DNA of 10,916 nt from Oscillospiraceae bacterium (GTDB lineage: Bacteria > Bacillota > Clostridia > Oscillospirales > Oscillospiraceae): contig JAITGW010000083.1 in the NCBI GenBank assembly GCA_031280325.1, positions 1 to 10,916 on the forward strand, read 5' to 3'. Shown here in pieces: positions 1 through 6,395 of this stretch. Numbering within the stretch: position 1 is the first letter of the stretch; each line of letters starts with the position of its first letter. Made by a program: the position numbers and the translations under genes. Under the pieces are notes generated by a model that was given only the letters and a program-made list of their open reading frames with translations, made no database searches and was not told where the DNA came from.

Positions 1-29
1 TAAAGATAGGGCTTTTTGCTCTCATACAT
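1..29 (-). CDS. rpsI: 30S ribosomal protein S9, N-terminal fragment (cut by window edge)
   Basis: On the minus strand an ATG at 27-29 begins MYESKKPYL and runs off the left edge. Clostridial S9 proteins typically begin with a short MYE-type leader before the conserved YGTGRRK segment, which would lie outside the window. A strong AAGGGAGG ribosome binding site (39-46) overlaps the rplM stop codon, and the intergenic gap is only 15 bp. The near-universal bacterial gene order rplM-rpsI supports the call. Only nine full codons are visible, so identity rests on start, spacing and synteny. S9 binds 16S rRNA in the small subunit head, and its C-terminal tail reaches the P-site tRNA. Confidence 0.85.
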
Positions 30-44
30 AAATACAGTCCTCCC

Positions 45-476
45 TTATTTATCGGTCCAGGCTTCAGGCTTCTGCGCGGCGTGGACATGCTCCGCCCCCT
101 TGAATACGCGCAGACGCACGGCGCTCGCGCGGCCAAGCGAGTTCTTCGCGAGCATTCCCGTGACGGCAAGGCGCATGGCAAGCTCCGGCTTCGTCGTCAT
201 AAGCCGGCTGTACTGGATCTCTTTCAGGCCGCCAATCCATCCGCTGTGGCGGCGGTAATACTTCTGAGTGAGCTTGTTGCCGGTCAGTACCGCCTTTTCC
301 GCGTTGACAATAATAACATGATCGCCGCAGTCAACGTTCGGCGTGTAGTCCGGCTTGTGCTTGCCGCGCAGAAGCGTCGCGGCAATGACAGCGGTGCGCC
401 CAATGGGCTTATCCGCAGCGTCAAGGATGTACCATTTACGGGAAACGGTCTCCTTTTTCGCAAGTGTGGTAGACAT
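45..476 (-). CDS. rplM: 50S ribosomal protein L13
   Basis: This 143-residue protein has the full L13 pattern. WYILDAADKPIGRTA lies near residues 15-29, followed by AATLLRGKHKPDYTPNVDCGDHVIIVNAEK and the central KYYRRHSGWIGGLKE. The late block AVTGMLAKNSLGRASAVRLRVFKG is the usual A-V-x-GMLPKN region, with A in place of P. Length matches the family norm of about 142-145. L13 binds 23S rRNA domain II and is an early assembly protein of the large subunit. The ATG at 474-476 has an AGGGGAG ribosome binding site (487-493). The gene is first in the rplM-rpsI operon, driven by the promoter at 527-555. Identification is secure. Confidence 0.98.
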   Translation of the reverse strand: MSTTLAKKETVSRKWYILDAADKPIGRTAVIAATLLRGKHKPDYTPNVDCGDHVIIVNAEKAVLTGNKLTQKYYRRHSGWIGGLKEIQYSRLMTTKPELAMRLAVTGMLAKNSLGRASAVRLRVFKGAEHVHAAQKPEAWTDK

Positions 477-526
477 TTTTGTAAAACTCCCCTATTCCGA
501 GTAATTAAAACTTTAATCGCTAAAGA

Positions 527-555
527 AATATAGCACATTTATTTCCCCGTGTCAA
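527..555 (-). promoter_or_regulatory. Promoter of rplM-rpsI (sigma-A type, extended -10)
   Basis: On the minus strand a perfect TTGACA -35 (550-555) is followed by a 17-bp spacer and TATATT (527-532), with TGC just before the -10. Transcription should start near 520, giving a leader of about 44 nt. The leader begins with an AT-rich inverted repeat (504-517). Firmicutes L13 leaders are known autoregulatory sites, but this hairpin is too small to assign to that family from the sequence. The rest of the gap (556-697) is AT-rich, and I see no gene or clear terminator in it. Confidence 0.85.
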
Positions 556-697
556 CACCGATTTTGCGATTTTCATTCAAGCTTTGCATATATCTCTCGT
601 TTTCTCGCGAATACGTCGTTTTACGCTTGATTGTTGAGTTTGTAAATCAGTTTTCGCGTCACTTGAAATCTGCTCGTTCTTAAAACAATTCCGTGCG

Positions 698-1384
698 TTA
701 AATACCGCTCATAGATGCATCGATCAGAAAAAAATACGCCGCTGTGAATACGACGTTCAGAATAATCCACAGTGAAAAACCAATAATCCGCAAAGCGCGG
801 GGTGCGCCGGCATACCGCCTTCCGCCTCCCGGCGTGTGAACACCCCAAACCGGAACCATAAGCATTGCGGGCAGAACAAGCAGCAGCATACCGGGCGGAA
901 AGCTCATCCCTCCGTTGTACTTTCGTTCCGATTGCCGCAAAACCGAAAGCAGCGCCGGAATATGATAAGCCGCAAAAAACAGCGCGGCCGCCGAGCCGTG
1001 TATCAAAAGCGTAAGCGTAAGTTTTTTGAAAAATGTCTTTTTAGCGCTGTGCCCCGGACGCGGTTTTGCGCGTTTATCTGTTTTGGCGCGGAGAGAGTCA
1101 TCCCACAGAAGCGCAAGGTCGATTGACAGCCCCGGCAAATCAGATAAATCCGGCTTTGCGGACAGGTTGTAAAACACAAGCTCGCCCATGTATACGGCGC
1201 CCTGAAAGAAGCCGCACATCGCCGTTTGCGACTGCGCGTTATATTCCATGCCCCGGCAATCCGCGTTTTCCGGCGCAAGGGAATATCCATGCTCCAGCAG
1301 CTCGCGCACCGTCGTCGCGCCATAGCGGACTGTGACGTTTCGCAGCGTCATGCCGCTTTCTTCTATCTGGTTCGTATTAATCAC
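698..1384 (-). CDS. Hypothetical membrane protein with soluble N-terminal domain
   Basis: This is a protein of up to 228 residues that I do not recognise. The first 110 residues are soluble and include a TLRNVTVRYGATTVRELLEHGY segment and two cysteines (near 43 and 57). A basic KTDKRAKPRPGHSAKK linker precedes three hydrophobic helices at about 122-148, 163-183 and 197-221. That suggests a cytoplasmic domain anchored by a C-terminal membrane module. The start is unclear. The GTG at 1382-1384 leaves almost no space after the GGAGG at 1386-1390. The in-frame ATG at 1349-1351 (residue 12) has only a weak upstream purine run. An in-frame ATT at 1379-1381 would have better spacing but is a rare start. 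The gene has its own promoter (1449-1478). Reading-frame integrity, promoter and hydrophobic pattern make it a real gene. Function is unknown. Confidence 0.75.
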   Translation of the reverse strand: MINTNQIEESGMTLRNVTVRYGATTVRELLEHGYSLAPENADCRGMEYNAQSQTAMCGFFQGAVYMGELVFYNLSAKPDLSDLPGLSIDLALLWDDSLRAKTDKRAKPRPGHSAKKTFFKKLTLTLLIHGSAAALFFAAYHIPALLSVLRQSERKYNGGMSFPPGMLLLVLPAMLMVPVWGVHTPGGGRRYAGAPRALRIIGFSLWIILNVVFTAAYFFLIDASMSGI

Positions 1385-1448
1385 TCCTCCGCCAATTTAA
1401 TCAGCGGCTCTCCGCCCGACTTAGACGCCATGAATACATATTTTATTT

Positions 1449-1478
1449 ATTATACCATTAAAAACCCGCGAAAGTCAA
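1449..1478 (-). promoter_or_regulatory. Promoter of the unknown membrane protein gene
   Basis: On the minus strand TTGACT (1473-1478), an 18-bp spacer and a perfect TATAAT (1449-1454) are preceded by TGG, so this is an extended -10 of the form TGGTATAAT. Predicted transcription start is near 1442, about 58 nt before the GTG. Confidence 0.8.
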
Positions 1479-1647
1479 GCATCCCCCCGCGCGCACCGAG
1501 TGCAAATTCCTATGCCCGCATTATAACGCGGGCGTTTGGGGCGGCGGCGAGTTGCTTTTGCCTCAGGTAAATCCGGGCGCATATGTTCACAGGCGGGCAT
1601 CTGCGCCGCCCATTCCTGACCGCGAGTTCTAAGCCTCGGCGCTAGTA

Positions 1648-1675
1648 CATATACTCAATCGAACTATCCGAGTAT
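1648..1675 (+). promoter_or_regulatory. Possible sigma-E-like -10 and small inverted repeat upstream of sipL
   Basis: CATATACT at 1648-1655 resembles the sporulation sigma-E -10 (CATA-N3-T), and known sipL genes are sigma-E dependent. However, I cannot find a convincing -35 at the right distance. The ATACTC/GAGTAT inverted repeat (1651-1656 and 1670-1675, 13-nt loop) overlaps it and could be an operator or a weak hairpin. The rest of the 1480-1695 gap holds a short CCCGC/GCGGG hairpin near 1514-1531 and no supportable gene. Confidence 0.25.
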
Positions 1676-1695
1676 TTTGAAGGAGCGATACGCCT

Positions 1696-3213
1696 ATGGA
1701 ACTTTCACTTGGCAATGAAAAATTGTCTTACGCCGAACATATTCTGACAGAGAATCTCTCGGCAGAGGAAACAATGGAGATGATCGTGCCCGACGCCCTG
1801 CCGGACATTCTGCGCATTGTCCATGCCGACGCCGAGGTGATGGTGCGCGAAAAGGACGCCGACAGCGGGCGCGTCACAGTCCGCGGCATCGCCCGCGCGT
1901 ATGTGCTCTACTCTCCGGAGGACAACAGCTCTGTACGTCGCGTCGCAGTCGAGGTGCCCTACAGTCTGTCGGCTGCCGATCCGCGCATCACTGCCGACGC
2001 GCGGGTCACGGCGCGCATAGGCGCGCTGAAGGTCGAGGCAAACGCCGCAAATCCGCGCAAGGTTTCCGTCCGTGTGAGCATTGCGGCGCAGCTGGGGTGC
2101 TATCGCGAGAGCAGCGCTGAAATTCCCACCGCGCCGGAGAGCGACGACGAGGATATAGAACTGCTCAGCGCAAGTTCAGAGCTTTCCCTGCCGACTGACG
2201 TGCGCGAAAAGACATTTGTGATCACGGACGAATACGCCCTGCCCAACGCCAACGCGCCGATTGCGGAAATTCTCTCCTGCCGCACGGAAATCGTGCCGGA
2301 GGAACCAAAAATAGTAGGCTCAAAGCTGATCTTCAAGGGCGTGGCGCACACTGATTTGCTCTATGCAACACCGGACGGCGAGATCGCCCCGGCATCGCTC
2401 CAGTCAGAGTTCTCGCAGATAATCGAGCTTGAGGGCGCGAGCGCGGAGAGCGAATTTGAGCTTATCCCGCTGCTCACCGGATCTTATATCGAGCCGATTT
2501 TCGAGAGCGGAAGCACGGCTAAACGCGTTTCGATCGAAATTCACGCCGTCGGTCAGGTCGTCGCCGTCTCAAAGCGAAAGATCTCTTACGTTGCGGACGC
2601 TTACGGCACAAAATTCGAGGTCACGCCAGTGAATGCCGCAATCTCGTTTGAGAACCGCAAAAAGCTGGAGCCGACCTCCACCGTGCTGCGCGGCGTTCTC
2701 CCGGCAAGCGGAGTTTCGCGCATAATCTCCGTCTCCTCCCGCGCGGGATCTGCGGAAAACAATGCCGCCGGCACGGAGTTTGTCATTCCCGTATACGTTT
2801 CCGCGTTGTATATCAGCGGCGACGGACAGCCGCTCTCCGCAAGCGGCAAGTTCGAAGTAAAAGGCTCTCTGCCCGGCGCGAACGCGGGCGTCACCGCGCA
2901 AATCGGGCGCGACGCATACGGTGCGGCGGGCGACGGCGGAATAGAAATCCGCGTCCCAGTCGAGATCTGCGTGACCGTGAACAGCACGCTCGGACTCAAT
3001 CCGGTTTCGGCTTTAACGCTTGACGAGGACACAAACGCAAACGTCTCCGGCGCGCCGAGCCTTGTCATCGCCCGCGCTCGCAAAAACGACACTCTGTGGA
3101 GCGTCGCGAAGCGCTATCGCGCGACGCCGGATCTTGTGAGCGACACGAACAGCCTCGACGACGACGCAAAGCTGTCAGAAGGGGCGATGCTTGTGATACC
3201 GCGCAAGAGGTAA
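1696..3213 (+). CDS. sipL: SipL-type spore coat morphogenesis protein (DUF3794 + LysM)
   Basis: The 505-residue protein begins MELSLGNEKLSYAEHILTENLSAEETMEMIVPDALPDILRI, followed by VTVRGIARAYVLYSPED. This is the hallmark of the DUF3794 (SPOCS) domain. More beta-rich blocks of the same kind follow, for example LIFKGVAHTDLLYATPDG near residues 215-232. The last 50 residues form a LysM domain (ARKNDTLWSVAKRYRATPDLVSDTN...LSEGAMLVIPRK). Domain order and length match SipL of Clostridioides difficile (about 515 residues), whose LysM domain binds the coat ATPase SpoIVA at the forespore surface. The ATG has an AAGGAG site ten bases upstream. The gene is monocistronic and converges on a shared terminator (3230-3267). 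Its presence argues strongly that the organism sporulates. Confidence 0.9.
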   Translation: MELSLGNEKLSYAEHILTENLSAEETMEMIVPDALPDILRIVHADAEVMVREKDADSGRVTVRGIARAYVLYSPEDNSSVRRVAVEVPYSLSAADPRITADARVTARIGALKVEANAANPRKVSVRVSIAAQLGCYRESSAEIPTAPESDDEDIELLSASSELSLPTDVREKTFVITDEYALPNANAPIAEILSCRTEIVPEEPKIVGSKLIFKGVAHTDLLYATPDGEIAPASLQSEFSQIIELEGASAESEFELIPLLTGSYIEPIFESGSTAKRVSIEIHAVGQVVAVSKRKISYVADAYGTKFEVTPVNAAISFENRKKLEPTSTVLRGVLPASGVSRIISVSSRAGSAENNAAGTEFVIPVYVSALYISGDGQPLSASGKFEVKGSLPGANAGVTAQIGRDAYGAAGDGGIEIRVPVEICVTVNSTLGLNPVSALTLDEDTNANVSGAPSLVIARARKNDTLWSVAKRYRATPDLVSDTNSLDDDAKLSEGAMLVIPRKR

Positions 3214-3229
3214 GCAGCGCGCCGCAATC

Positions 3230-3267
3230 AAAAACGGGGAGAGACATAGTCTTGTGTTCCCTCCCCG
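3230..3267. terminator. Bidirectional terminator between sipL and the thioesterase operon
   Basis: CGGGGAG (3235-3241) pairs with CTCCCCG (3261-3267), and three more pairs extend the stem inward. Read on the minus strand, the stem is followed directly by TTTTT (3230-3234), which ends the thioesterase operon. On the plus strand a TTTTT run lies about five bases past the stem (3273-3277), so it probably also ends sipL. A second small hairpin (CGCGC/GCGCG, 3266-3284) overlaps the right side. Confidence 0.8.
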
Positions 3268-3284
3268 CGCTGTTTTTCGGCGCG

Positions 3285-3698
3285 TTATTGATCCGCCGCC
3301 GCCCGGAGCTTTGCATAAACCTCCGGCAGATTCTCCTCTATATTATACGCCCGGCCTTCAGATCCCGTCCAAACGTGGAAAGTATCCGCAAGATTCACAA
3401 TTTCTCCGTCAGCGCCGCGCAGCTCATAACGCAGCAAGAGCTTACGCGGCGCCACCTGCGCAATGCTCGTCGTGATCGTCACCGTCCCGGGATATCCGAC
3501 CGGCGCCTTATACTGCAAGTGCAGATCAACCATCGCGGGGTTCACGCCCAGCGCCTGCATGTCTGTAAATGAAAAGCCTAGCGCCGCAAAAAACTCCATA
3601 CGCGCAACCTCATACCACACAGGATACACAGCGTGGTGAATTATTCCCATCTTGTCACACTCTGGATAGCGCGTATCAATCGTTGTGGTCGTTTTCAT
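3285..3698 (-). CDS. Acyl-CoA thioesterase, YbgC/FadM type (hotdog fold)
   Basis: This 137-residue single hotdog-fold domain has the 4HBT signature YPECDKMGIIHHAVYPVWYEVAR at residues 11-33. It includes the catalytic Asp15 and His21/His22, followed by the long helix MEFFAALGFSFTDM. VDLHLQYKAPVGYPGTVTITT and LLLRYEL form the beta sheet. Such enzymes hydrolyse acyl-CoA thioesters in the cytoplasm; the chain length cannot be read from the sequence. It is the last gene of the five-gene operon. Its ATG overlaps the MerR stop in ATGA (3695-3698), so the two are probably translationally coupled, and a terminator follows. Length is normal for the family. What is unusual is its pairing with a MerR regulator and MobB. 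Confidence 0.92.
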   Translation of the reverse strand: MKTTTTIDTRYPECDKMGIIHHAVYPVWYEVARMEFFAALGFSFTDMQALGVNPAMVDLHLQYKAPVGYPGTVTITTSIAQVAPRKLLLRYELRGADGEIVNLADTFHVWTGSEGRAYNIEENLPEVYAKLRAAADQ

Positions 3699-4582
3699 CG
3701 CTGCCCCTCCATTAATTTCCTCGCGTTATCATTGTATTCAACCGGCATCCACACTTCGAAATAGCCGGTTTGTTCGCCGTTTTCCATGACGCTGCACGCA
3801 AGATTTCCAAATGCGCCGCGCGACGGAGTGAGCCCGTTCGTTTTGGCATAATCGAGCAGGAAATCCAGCTTGCGCGCGGAAAAGCGCGTGTGAACCTCCT
3901 CTCCGCGGTGTCCCGTGCTTTTGAATGCGGAATGTATGCAATAACGGGGCGTCATTTCGATTATCGGAGGCTTTATTTCGATCCCGAATTCCTCAATATA
4001 CTGCATCCCCACGGAAAAACCCCATTCATAATCATCGCGCGCGCCCGTCATCGCGGAGAGGGGTATCTCAAAATATCGCCTTGTGAACGGCATGTATTTA
4101 AGCCAGCGCCGCGACAGCTCCTGCGTGTCGGTGCGTTTGTCATATTCGCCGTTATGACGGTTGATATAATAGCAAAACGGCGCGTTCTCGCGCAGCTCGA
4201 ACCTGCCGACATAGCTCTTTGTTTCAATCAGACGGGACGTAAACTTTTCGATTCTCTGAAGCAATAATTCTTGCAGCTTTATGGATTCGCGCAGCTGCTC
4301 GCTCCGCTCCTCCAGCGTTTTTACAAGCGCGTCATAGCTCGTTTGCGTCACAAGCCGCGCGATATGCTCGATCCCGAAGCCGAAATTCTTATACCACAGG
4401 CAATCGATGAGATAATTGATGTCCCACGTGTCGTAATAACGATAATTGTTTGAGGGATCCTTGCCCGGCTTGACGACGCCCTTCTCCTCATAATAGCGTA
4501 TGAGATCCGGCGAGATGCCCAGTATCCGCGCCACATCGCCGATTTTATATTTGACTTTTGTCCACTCTTTATCCCCGCTCAA
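3695..4582 (-). CDS. MerR-family regulator with GyrI-like effector domain
   Basis: The 295-residue protein has a MerR winged helix at about residues 11-78 (YKIGDVARILGISPDLIRYYEEKGVVKP, then NNYRYYDTWDINYLIDC). A dimerisation coiled coil follows at about 80-120 (EERSEQLRESIKLQELLLQRIEKF). The C-terminal half (about 130-290) resembles the GyrI/BmrR multidrug-binding fold and ends GYFEVWMPVEYN. MerR proteins twist over-long promoter spacers upon ligand binding. The domain type suggests a small hydrophobic or cationic ligand, not a metal, as there is no C-terminal cysteine cluster. The start is a TTG at 4580-4582, because no in-frame ATG or GTG lies before the helix-turn-helix. It overlaps the mobB end by 14 bp, with a purine-rich GGTGAG upstream. 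It is the fourth gene of the operon. Confidence 0.9.
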   Translation of the reverse strand: MSGDKEWTKVKYKIGDVARILGISPDLIRYYEEKGVVKPGKDPSNNYRYYDTWDINYLIDCLWYKNFGFGIEHIARLVTQTSYDALVKTLEERSEQLRESIKLQELLLQRIEKFTSRLIETKSYVGRFELRENAPFCYYINRHNGEYDKRTDTQELSRRWLKYMPFTRRYFEIPLSAMTGARDDYEWGFSVGMQYIEEFGIEIKPPIIEMTPRYCIHSAFKSTGHRGEEVHTRFSARKLDFLLDYAKTNGLTPSRGAFGNLACSVMENGEQTGYFEVWMPVEYNDNARKLMEGQR

Positions 4583-5078
4583 TTTTTCTCACCCTCTCCG
4601 CCAAAAATTCCGCGATTTCCGCCGCCGCGTCAATGTGAAACCATGGGACAGCGTTTTTTTCGCGGTTTTTATCCGCCTCATCGTCCGACACCAGCGCAAT
4701 ACATCGCTCAACGGCGGCAGGAAACTCTCCTCCCGCGCGGCGCAGCGCAAGCTTCGGATACGGTCCGGTATTGTAGCCCTCCGTTATGATAATATCGACG
4801 TTCCCTATCCGAGAGAGTACGTCGTCAAAATCCACCGGTCGGTTTTCCATAATCGCCGCGCGCGCTCCGGAAACAATCGCCGTGACGGAAGCGCCCGCCG
4901 CCGAGAACCTGTACGAATCCTTTCCCGGCTTGTCGATGCTGAAGCTGTGCGCGTCGTGCTTTACGACGGCGACGCGCATCCCCCGCGCGCAAAGCAGAGG
5001 GATAAGCTTTTCAATAAGCGTAGTCTTTCCCGTTCCGGAATATGCGACAAACGAGACGACAGTAATATCACTCGTCAT
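4569..5078 (-). CDS. mobB: Molybdopterin-guanine dinucleotide biosynthesis adapter MobB
   Basis: This is a 169-residue P-loop protein. Walker A is AYSGTGKTT at residues 12-20. The MobB-specific KHDAHSFSIDKPGKDSYRF block starts at 40, and DIIITEGYNTGPYPKL starts at 95. MobB is a GTP-binding partner of MobA, which attaches GMP to molybdopterin to make the guanine dinucleotide form of the molybdenum cofactor. Length is typical for stand-alone MobB. No mobA, moe or modABC gene is in the window, so MobB is separated from the rest of the pathway. The ATG overlaps the LysR stop in ATGA (5075-5078), and the gene overlaps merR by 14 bp. Confidence 0.92.
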   Translation of the reverse strand: MTSDITVVSFVAYSGTGKTTLIEKLIPLLCARGMRVAVVKHDAHSFSIDKPGKDSYRFSAAGASVTAIVSGARAAIMENRPVDFDDVLSRIGNVDIIITEGYNTGPYPKLALRRAGGEFPAAVERCIALVSDDEADKNREKNAVPWFHIDAAAEIAEFLAERVRKIERG

Positions 5079-5974
5079 ACATACTCCGCCGGGGCGCCGT
5101 CCGCGATAAGCCCGGCAAAGCGCGCCGCCGCGGTATTTTCCGTGTCCTCGTGCCAGAAGCAGGCAAGCTCCTCCGTCTTGCCGATCGGATAGCTGCGCAG
5201 CTGGCTGTGCAGACTCATGCGGCTGAGCATTGTGGAAACAAGAACGCCCTGCCCAAGCTCTGTCGCCATATACGCCGACTCTAAATTCGGCGCGATGTGT
5301 ATCTCCGACGGAGTAAAATTAAGCTCGGCGCACTGCCGCCTCGCGCGGCGGCGCGATTCCGACAGCGTTTCGCGGCTTGCCGCGGCCTTTATAAACGGCT
5401 CTGACCGAAAGTCCGCGACTGTCGCGTCATGCGCCGCCCTGGGATTCTCCGGCGACACAAGCAGAACAAGCGGCGTGTCAAGAACGCGCCGCCGCAAAAC
5501 TCCGCGCACGCGCGGCGCAAACTCCATGTACGTAATGATAAGGTCAAGCTTGCGCGCCAAGAACAGATCAACAAGTTCCGCCTGAGGATATTTTTCCCCG
5601 ATAAATCTCAGATCCGGACGCTCGCCCTTCAGCGCTTTAAGTCCGCCGGAGAGAACGCCGGACAACTCCAGCCACTCAAGATAGCCGATTTTCAGCGAGT
5701 CGGGCAGCGCAGAATAGTGCCGCCGCGTCTCCTCCGTCACCTCCGCAAAGTCCTGCGCGAACCGGGAAAACAGCGCATAATAATTCTCCCCCGCCTGTGT
5801 CATGCGCACATAATGATGCGTCCTGACAAACAGGCGGAAGCCAAGGTCATCCTCCAGCTTCGCAATGTATTTAGAGACTGCCTGCTGCGTCATATATGTC
5901 TGCCGGGCGGTCTCCGTAAAGCTGCTCGTCTGGCTGAGGTTCAGAAAGCACTTTACCATGGTTTCATTTATCAC
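5075..5974 (-). CDS. LysR-family transcriptional regulator
   Basis: The 299-residue protein has the standard LysR winged helix at residues 1-65: MVKCFLNLSQTSSFTETARQTYMTQQAVSKYIAKLEDDLGFRLFVRT. A periplasmic-binding-protein-like effector domain (about 90-290) begins SLKIGYLEWLELSGVLSGGL. The length is normal. The start is a GTG at 5972-5974, which gives the usual N-terminal distance to the helix-turn-helix. Its ribosome binding site is poor, so translation may depend on coupling with the small gene that ends 13 bp upstream. LysR proteins usually regulate a neighbouring or divergent gene. Here the candidates are its own operon and the divergent lipoprotein. The ligand is unknown. Confidence 0.93.
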   Translation of the reverse strand: MINETMVKCFLNLSQTSSFTETARQTYMTQQAVSKYIAKLEDDLGFRLFVRTHHYVRMTQAGENYYALFSRFAQDFAEVTEETRRHYSALPDSLKIGYLEWLELSGVLSGGLKALKGERPDLRFIGEKYPQAELVDLFLARKLDLIITYMEFAPRVRGVLRRRVLDTPLVLLVSPENPRAAHDATVADFRSEPFIKAAASRETLSESRRRARRQCAELNFTPSEIHIAPNLESAYMATELGQGVLVSTMLSRMSLHSQLRSYPIGKTEELACFWHEDTENTAAARFAGLIADGAPAEYV

Positions 5975-5987
5975 TCAGGCGTCCGCG

Positions 5988-6227
5988 CTATGCCTCGCAA
6001 AACGTAATTTTCTGCTTGAGTCCGTCAACGTTCAGCTCGAAAATCACAACGCCCGGCGTCCCGTCAAATCGCTCGCACATAACGTCCTTCCCCTTGGCAT
6101 ACTGCATGGCGTATTGCTGAAGCTCGTTGGAATCCACCTCCGCTTCCTCGAAAAACACGTCGCGCATCTGGTTGCCGGAGCACTTGTTGAAAATTTCGCG
6201 CGTTACTTCATATTGTTTTTTCATCAT
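5988..6227 (-). CDS. Small conserved-looking protein, 79 residues, first gene of the mobB operon
   Basis: I do not recognise a named family for this protein. It is short, soluble and acidic, with MRDVFFEEAEVDSNELQQYAMQYAKGKD near the middle. It ends in a beta-rich FDGTPGVVIFELNVDGLKQKITF stretch. Two cysteines lie in the first two thirds (CSGNQ at about 16 and MCERF at about 50). There is no signal peptide or membrane helix. A GGAG site (6233-6236) sits 5 bases before one ATG and 8 before the next, so either can be used; I keep the first. It lies directly below two tandem promoters and 13 bp before the LysR gene, so it leads the operon. The good ribosome binding site, position and coding bias make it a real gene. 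Confidence 0.8.
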   Translation of the reverse strand: MMKKQYEVTREIFNKCSGNQMRDVFFEEAEVDSNELQQYAMQYAKGKDVMCERFDGTPGVVIFELNVDGLKQKITFCEA

Positions 6228-6273
6228 TCTGTCTCCATTTTGTAACTATTTTTGCCTATCTTCGCCGCTAAAA

Positions 6274-6301
6274 TTGTGGTATGCTATATAATATCTATTA
6301 T
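6274..6301 (+). promoter_or_regulatory. Possible plus-strand promoter of the lipoprotein gene
   Basis: TTGTGG (6274-6279), a 16-bp spacer and TATTAT (6296-6301). The -35 is weak. If real, this promoter overlaps the proximal minus-strand promoter back to back, so the two could compete or be co-regulated by LysR. The leader would be about 88 nt. Confidence 0.3.
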
Positions 6302-6308
6302 GTGTCAA
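6281..6308 (-). promoter_or_regulatory. Proximal promoter of the 79-aa/LysR/mobB/MerR/thioesterase operon
   Basis: A perfect TTGACA (6303-6308), a 16-bp spacer and TAGCAT (6281-6286) on the minus strand. The -10 matches the consensus at four of six positions. Predicted start is near 6274, about 47 nt before the first ATG. Confidence 0.55.
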
Positions 6309-6327
6309 AACTCCGCATGACACTGAC

Positions 6328-6356
6328 ATTATCGAAAAAAAATCACAATTTGTCAA
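6328..6356 (-). promoter_or_regulatory. Distal promoter of the same operon
   Basis: A perfect TTGACA (6351-6356), a 17-bp spacer and GATAAT (6328-6333) on the minus strand, five of six at the -10. It lies 48 bp upstream of the proximal promoter, so the two form a tandem pair in the divergent region with the lipoprotein gene. Confidence 0.7.
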
Positions 6357-6395
6357 TAGGTTTTCCAAAAAATTACGCTGGAGGAGGCTCGCGTT

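Noticed and set aside
81..533. 150-codon plus-strand open frame antisense to rplM
   Set aside because: It mirrors the well-supported L13 gene, has no ribosome binding site and gives an Arg/Ala-rich product with no recognisable pattern.
5429..6007. 192-codon plus-strand open frame antisense to the LysR gene
   Set aside because: It is an antisense shadow in GC-rich coding sequence with a basic, low-order product and no translation signal.
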